NCBI GenBank assembly: GCA_024704765.1
Contig: JAKMXF010000055.1
Location: forward strand, 139,630 to 203,629
DNA: 64,000 nucleotides
DNA from: Oopsacas minuta
Lineage: Eukaryota; Porifera; Hexactinellida; Lyssacinosida; Leucopsacidae
Direction of reading: 5' to 3'
This document shows, piece by piece, positions 58,046 to 64,000 of this stretch. A program made the translations under genes and the position numbers. Below the pieces are notes generated by a model that had not been told where the DNA came from, did not search any database, and saw nothing but the letters and a program-made list of their open reading frames with translations. The number at the start of each line of letters is the position of its first letter. Within the stretch, counting starts at the first letter, position 1.

Positions 58046-58509
58046 CGTAAACAAAAAGCTTAAATACACAATCAGTTACAAACTAAAAATTCTGCAAAAC
58101 AGTAATGTTGTTGGTTTATCGATACAGTCTACAATCCACCCGCAAGTAGGCTAAATAACCCCTCCTTATAGCCATGGCCAAGAACACTCAAGAATGCATT
58201 AATTGTCAAAAGATAAAACATTACATTTACAAAATAATGTTAATATTAACCGTACATAATATGCATTGTTGACCAACAATTCGCTGGGAAAGAAAATTGT
58301 ACAATAGGCCTAACTTGACTGTATAGTACCTTATAATATAGTGCCAATCAATGCAAAATCCGAATTTCGTGAATTTTCATATCTTGAAATCCTGATGTGA
58401 TAGACCAATTCTGATTTCAGATTTGGAATCAGCATCCCAAAGTTAGTCTAGGTAATATATTTTCATTTGAGGAATAAATTTGATGTTGCCCAGTGATATC
58501 TGCACAAAT

Positions 58510-58750
58510 TTTGAGATTTTGCTAATTTGTTTACCTTATATTTATAAAAACAACAATAAATTTACATATGATTAATCCAAAAGTGTGAAAATCGGATTCA
58601 GCATGTTCGAAATATTTACTGATGTTTTATTGAATTCTATTTACTTCCTTGATAAACACGATAAATACATTGTTAGGCTACAATTTCAAAATTGCATACC
58701 GTAAATCCTTTCCATGACAACGGACAACCAAACAAACAACAATTGAGGTT
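58510..58750 (-). mobile_element. Helitron-like repeat, 5' portion
   Basis: Minus-strand copy containing TCAATTGTTGTTTGTTTGG, CAAGGAAG and ATCGGATTC-type family blocks. It abuts the outer edge of the left arm of the large inverted repeat. Confidence 0.65.
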
Positions 58751-58788
58751 TACTTGCTGCTTGTTAGTCTGTTAGTCTGTTTGTTTGT

Positions 58789-59715
58789 AGAACTTTGTTA
58801 TGAATTTCTATCCAATAAGTGTAGGTAAAATACAATAAATAATCACTTCTCGAATTGGTTTGTAATTTACAATAATTATACATTTAAAGAGTATTAATAG
58901 GCAATAGTTCTAGTTCATTAAAATTAAATCAGAATAATCATGTGAAAAGTATTCTATTACAACATATCACTTATTAACATAACGTGTTAAGCATATTGAA
59001 TCGATGTGTATAAATAGAACATAAATCTTTTTAAATACAACAATATATCCAAATAATAAGAATTAACACAACATTTATTCAGGGAAAATGACAAGCAATA
59101 TAACGGAAGCAGAAATAGTAAGCCTAGACATAAAAGAACTAAATAAGAAATTGAAATACAAAAATGTCTCCAAACCTGAACAACAAGAGCTAAAAAAACT
59201 AAGGAGAAAAATAAAAATGAATAAATATCGCAGAGATAGCCGCATGCGAAAAACAACAGAACTAGAGACATTATTGGAGCTGCGGGCACTCCTACTAGAT
59301 GAATTAATAGGTTTGGAGCAAGAAGTTGTCTACTTGCATAACAGCAAAGATCATCTCATCAAACACATCCACTCCAGCGATGAAGATGATGAATATGGAG
59401 AATTTGTCGTAGTGGACTAGTCATATATGCGCACGCGGCTTCCCTGCGTTGACTTATATTTGTTTGTAATTTTATTATTTAATTGATTCAATTTTGTAAT
59501 TATTTATAGTCTTATTAGTGGGTATTCATTAACGAAACGCGGTTGAATCATTTTAATTAATAATGTGCCAGACTTGATTCGAAATTCCTTTTTCACTGGA
59601 TAGTAATATTTCTATTACTAATATTACTGCATGTTAGTAGACAATAACTAGAATTTAATTAGATATTACAATTGCAACACCTGATGTAGCATTAGGAATT
59701 TGGAGCGATAATATA
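58789..59715 (+). repeat. Large inverted repeat, left arm (927 bp)
   Basis: Pairs with 61725-62651; the coordinates of paired bases always sum to 121,440, so there are no indels. I see about three mismatches. It contains a complete small-Maf-like gene with about 300 bp on each side. Confidence 0.95.
59088..59420 (+). CDS. Small-Maf-like bZIP protein, copy 1
   Basis: Intronless, 110 residues, ATG at 59088, stop TAG. ITEAEIVSLDIKELNKKLK matches the Maf extended homology region (ELVSMSVRELN). KKLRRKIKMNKYRRDSRMRK is the basic region. The following Leu-rich segment (LETLLELRALLLDELIGLEQ) is the zipper. The tail is acidic (SSDEDDEYGEF). Small Mafs lack an activation domain and bind DNA as homo- or heterodimers. 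The basic region departs from the usual N-x2-A-A-x2-C-R signature: Ala-Ala is Arg-Arg and the Cys is absent, so DNA contact may differ or be lost. Confidence 0.75.
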   Translation: MTSNITEAEIVSLDIKELNKKLKYKNVSKPEQQELKKLRRKIKMNKYRRDSRMRKTTELETLLELRALLLDELIGLEQEVVYLHNSKDHLIKHIHSSDEDDEYGEFVVVD

Positions 59716-61724
59716 CTCAGACAGATATGTAGTTTTAAGTAGGTGGTGCGACAATTCCAGGCACAATGCTGTTGAGCAATAAAACATGTAAAATAATATT
59801 AAAAATACAAAAGTAAATTTATTATTTCTCATTACCAATCTCATCTAATTTCTTTGCTGTATAGATAAATTTGCTATTTTTGTTAATGTTCTCATGCGTT
59901 ACTTTACAGTTTGCTCCACGAGCCACCGCACTGGCTAGTAGCTACGTCCCTGGTATAGATTGAGTAGGTGCTGGTCTGATTAATATTATATATATAACAC
60001 ACTGTTTTAATAAGTAAATTTTCCTGACAAATTGAAGTCAGATAGTGTTGCTAATATATCACGTCAGCAATAAATTTCATGCACTGAATGAAGCTCTTTA
60101 TTTATAACTGCGATTGAATAGAGATTACTGGTTTTATACAATTAGAGCCACTCTTCTCCGCGTAAATATTGTCAATATATAGTAGTAACAACTTTGATTC
60201 TACATACTGCCGAAACCGGTATTTCCTAATAGATATTTGCAGGCAAATCTATATTATTAAATCTCAATTGTTGTTTGTTTGTCTGTCCGTTGTCAAGGAA
60301 AGGATTTACGGTTATACAATTTTGAAATTGTCGCATAAGTATGTATTTATCGTGTTTATCAAGGAAATAAATAGAATTTAATAAAACTTGACTAAATATA
60401 TCGAATATGCTGAATCCTATTTTCATACTTTAGAATAATCATATGTATACATATTTCTTTGTTGTTTTTATGAATATAAAGTAAGTATACATATTATTTC
60501 CGTTGCCTAAATTAGCCCAATCTCAAAATATCGTAAGAGACTTACTCTATAAGTAGCAAGCGAAGGGCACCAATATGAATAAAAACTGCATTAAATTTTG
60601 CTTTGTTACTGTTGTTTATTTAGTGTGAAAATCGGGTTAGCATGTTCGATGTATTTTGTTAAGTTTTATTGGATTCTATTTACTTTCTTGATAAAAATGA
60701 AGAAGGATTTTTGTCCAGACATGTAGACACGTATGTATTTGACATAGAGGTCTAGTTCTTCTTTAGAATAGTTGATAAATTCTAAATATTAGTAGGTTTA
60801 AAATTGTTAGAACACAACGAAAATTACATTTGTAGATTGTTCTTATGTTGATTTCCTTATATTAGTCTTAATTTGTGTGGAGTGTGAAGAAACTAGTCTA
60901 AAGTCAAACATTCAAGTATTCTACAACTAATAATTAATTACATTTTATCACTATTTTTTAGATCTATTACATCATAATAGAGATGGATCATCGTTTCATA
61001 AATTAGATTAAATAATATCCAATAAGTCTCCTCTGGTGTAACTAACGTAAAGCATGATATTGATAGTGTGCTATCTCCATTAATATATATTAATATATGT
61101 ATTGATTAAACCAGATCAGGGGTTCCTAACCCCCGACATTACATTGCCCATCGAAAATCCTAATAATACCCCACTTATGGTAATTACCCCGGTGCTTCGT
61201 TAGAATTTAGATCAGAATTTATTGTGATCAGTTCCACACTAATTTTGAACAGTTGTTATCATTTTGACCGATAGATTCTAATCTGCTTCAAACAGTGAAT
61301 TTTCTCCAATATTTATGGCATAGGTACAACTAGGACTATTTTGGTGCCCACCGAAATGTTCCTAGTTGCGGCTATACCAACGAATATCCCCAGCTCCTGC
61401 TATCAAATATTCTACCAAATGAAAGTTAAGCAAATATTAAGTTTGTGAGTGGATAGTGCCTAACTTGGAATTCGAGTGCCCACCTAGATTTGGCTCCACT
61501 ATAATAGAAAATGTATGAGGCGGGTGAGAATGAGAGCCACGACGCCATCTTTTCCGCCCTGACTCATGATCCTATTGCGCCAATGTTCAATGGTGATAGT
61601 AAATATATCATGAATTACTGAATCAATTATAACACTCCTGAATTTCTTAGCAACTGCGGAAAGTATTATTAAATCCCAATTGCATATCCGTCTGATATTA
61701 AATGTTATACTTCGTATGTATAAT
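59716..61724. other. 2-kb spacer of the inverted repeat
   Basis: Unique and repeat sequence between the arms: Helitron-like copies (60248-60545 and about 60,600-60,705) and no supported gene. Confidence 0.6.
60248..60545 (+). mobile_element. Helitron-like repeat, 5' portion
   Basis: Starts TCTATATTATTAAATCTC after an A, with the family blocks following to about 60,545 (CCCAATCTCAAAATATCGTA). No 3' hairpin. Confidence 0.65.
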
Positions 61725-62651
61725 TATATTATCGCTCCAAATTCCTAATGCTACATCAGGTGTTGCAATCGTAATATCTAATTAAATTCTAGTTATTGTC
61801 TACTAACATGCAGTAATATTAGTAATAGAAATATTACTATCCAATGAAAAAGGAATTTCGAATCAAGTCTGGCACATTATTAATTAAAATGATTCAACCG
61901 CGTTTCGTTAATGAATACCCACTAATAAGACTATAAATAATTACAAAATTGAATCAATTAAATAATAAAATTACAAACAAATATAAGTCAACGCAGGGAA
62001 GCCGCGTGCGCATATATGACTAGTCCACTACGACAAATTCTCCATATTCATCATCTTCATCGCTGGAGTGGATGTGTTTGATGAGATGATCTTTGCTGTT
62101 ATGCAAGTAGACAACTTCTTGCTCCAAACCTATTAATTCATCTAGTAGGAGTGCCCGCAGCTCCAATAATGTCTCTAGTTCTGTTGTTTTTCGCATGCGG
62201 CTATCTCTGCGATATTTATTCATTTTTATTTTTCTCCTTAGTTTTTTTAGCTCTTGTTGTTCAGGTTTGGAGACATTTTTGTATTTCAATTTCTTATTTA
62301 GTTCTTTTATGTCTAGGCTTACTATTTCTGCTTCCGTTATATTGCTTGTCATTTTCCCTGAATAAATGTTGTGTTAATTCTTATTATTTGGATATATTGT
62401 TGTATTTAAAAAGATTTATGTTCTATTTATACACATCGATTCAATATGCTTAACACGTTATGTTAATAAGTGATATGTTGTAATAGAATACTTTTCACAT
62501 GATTATTCTGATTTAATTTTAATGAACTAGAACTATTGCCTATTAATACTCTTTAAATGTATAATTATTGTAAATTACAAACCAATTCGAGAAGTGATTA
62601 TTTATTGTATTTTACCTACACTTATTGGATAGAAATGCATAACAAAGTTCT
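61725..62651 (-). repeat. Large inverted repeat, right arm (927 bp)
   Basis: Mirror copy of 58789-59715. The match breaks within a few bases outside both edges. I saw no inverted terminal motif or target duplication that would mark it as a transposon. Confidence 0.95.
62020..62352 (-). CDS. Small-Maf-like bZIP protein, copy 2
   Basis: Encodes exactly the same 110 residues as the copy at 59088-59420, in the opposite direction, so the two genes face each other tail to tail across the 2-kb spacer. ATG at 62352, stop at 62020. Upstream and downstream flanks are duplicated as well, so both copies should share the same promoter. Confidence 0.75.
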   Translation of the reverse strand: MTSNITEAEIVSLDIKELNKKLKYKNVSKPEQQELKKLRRKIKMNKYRRDSRMRKTTELETLLELRALLLDELIGLEQEVVYLHNSKDHLIKHIHSSDEDDEYGEFVVVD

Positions 62652-64000
62652 TGTAAATTCGAGAACTTTCATTTGTAATTTATTTCTTCTTATGAGAATT
62701 CTTAAATAAATAATTCTGGTACTATTAATTAACAGATTATGAATATGCGAATTATGACCTAAATTTTAGGAAAAGGTGATGGATTGCGTTCCCTTTTAAC
62801 AATTAGAATGACCATATGGCAATCATAGACCCTCTCCCTTCTATCCTGTGTAGTATATGGTGTTTTAAAATCAGAGCAGAGTATTTCCTGAATAATGAAG
62901 GTTATTGCCTTTATTTGCTAATATTCAGTTGAAATATTGTTTGCCAACAGAAGTTCAGGTTCCGTTCACTCTCCGTACAAGTAATAGGATAATTCCATTT
63001 ATCAATTCAATATTCTTTAAAACTAAACCAGTTTGTGATATCATTGTGATCTGTGTAAATAGGCCGAAGTTTCTGTATCATCTACCATACAGGACTAATA
63101 TCGAAATAAACTATAAGACAATCAACACTATTATACTACTTCTCATCGAATCGCCTAGAACCCTCTAAACCAGTGATCCGCGGATCCTTTAAATTGAACA
63201 TAAGGGGTCCGCTACCCTAAACTATACTTCTATAGTTCCGTCTTGCTATATTCTTCATTCATTTTGTATGGCTCTGGTTTACAAGTATGTAGCAGCATGA
63301 AATTTACTTACAGCGCTACATTACTTTTATTATTGCCTTTATCGCATCAATTATAACGCAATTCAGCTGAACATCCTAAAATAATAAATAGAGTTACGTA
63401 ATCATTTGTTTAATTTATAAAAAATGCGCTATACATATTGACTCAAATATCTCTCGTTCAAGGACATTTGCATTTGAAAATATAAATGTGGAATGGGGGT
63501 TATTAGGAGATTCACCGGCCTGACCTCCCCACTTATAAAGGTTCTACTGTACTCTATATTTTATATATCTTTGAATTCCTTTACAAGCTGAAATGAAAGT
63601 TTTTGCAGTTGACTTTTGGAAAGATTGTATTTTCATAGCATTAGTTAATTTATATTAATAATTTCTTATTGAACAGTATGTTTGAATATTTAGACATTTC
63701 CGTTGTTGTAGTGCCATCTGTTCCTCCTAATTTAGTCCCCCGGACTTCTGGCACTAAGGCAAGATGTCCCTGTACCAGTTAGATTTGCCCAAAATAACCT
63801 GGATATTATGTTATATTCTAATGATAAATAATTAATCATAATTCATAACAAACTAATAACAATAAATAATCGTACTACTTCTGAAATTCCTTTCTATACT
63901 CTATAGTACGAGTAAAACCTATTCCAAATTCAGGTATTTCTAATCAGTTTGGTACTACGACCTTTCTCTGCCATCTCTTCGTGCACTCTCGACGTGGCTT
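62652..64000. other. Intergenic, nothing supported
   Basis: AT-rich. A single pogo-type repeat end (CACTTATAAAGGTTCTACTG) is near 63,550 with no partner found. Short frames here lack protein character. Confidence 0.5.

Noticed and set aside
62151-62453. 100-codon hydrophobic frames overlapping the small-Maf-like genes (also 58987-59289)
   Set aside because: Each is the antisense of the Maf-like gene; the hydrophobicity comes from the complement of Lys/Glu codons.

Overview
The window is nuclear DNA of an AT-rich multicellular animal. Evidence: spliced genes with GT-AG introns, several only about 37 to 64 bp; exon-per-domain SRCR (scavenger receptor cysteine-rich) architecture; and metazoan regulators (a small-Maf-like bZIP, BAP1, a PHF10-like PBAF subunit, an adhesion-GPCR relic, LIM and FAM149 proteins). 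The repertoire and short introns fit an early-branching aquatic invertebrate such as a sponge, but the species is inference only. Stops in intact genes are standard.

Layout. 1-9023: a coiled-coil gene present twice, in the same orientation with a 7,705 bp offset, around an intact two-LIM-domain gene (3487-5367). An unknown base at 9024 is a join: the left sequence stops inside the second copy, and the right sequence starts inside an SRCR exon. 9025-17433 (minus): a secreted or membrane SRCR gene with a signal-peptide exon and at least seven phase 1-1 domain exons alternating between a divergent and a canonical type. A complete decayed 3.2 kb hAT transposon lies in one of its introns. 17.8-25 kb: broken genes (adhesion GPCR; FAM149-like with one in-frame stop; POT-type peptide transporter) among small hAT and pogo-type MITEs. 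25-34 kb: repeats, a dead Tc1/mariner copy, and NHL and ankyrin relics. 35.2-43.9 kb (minus): a very large ankyrin-repeat gene with a recent internal duplication and two reading-frame breaks. 45.5-50.7 kb: two Helitron-like elements, one carrying a Tc1 element and the other a pogo-like element that bears a HIRAN-domain gene. 52.4-56.4 kb (minus): an intact PHF10/SAYP-like gene with an extra MLL-type PHD finger, next to a BAP1 deubiquitinase gene. 57.6-58.0 kb: a transposon-gene relic. 58.8-62.7 kb: a near-perfect inverted duplication of an intronless small-Maf-like gene.

How the genes relate. PHF10-like (PBAF remodeller) and BAP1 (PR-DUB) are both chromatin regulators and sit side by side on the minus strand. 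SRCR, adhesion-GPCR and ankyrin/NHL genes are classes that expand rapidly in invertebrates, and here they are surrounded by broken copies. Mobile DNA explains much of the remainder: two hAT or Tc1 elements with full ends, one pogo element nested in a Helitron-like element with a usable empty-site comparison, and several MITEs with exact 8-bp or TA target duplications.
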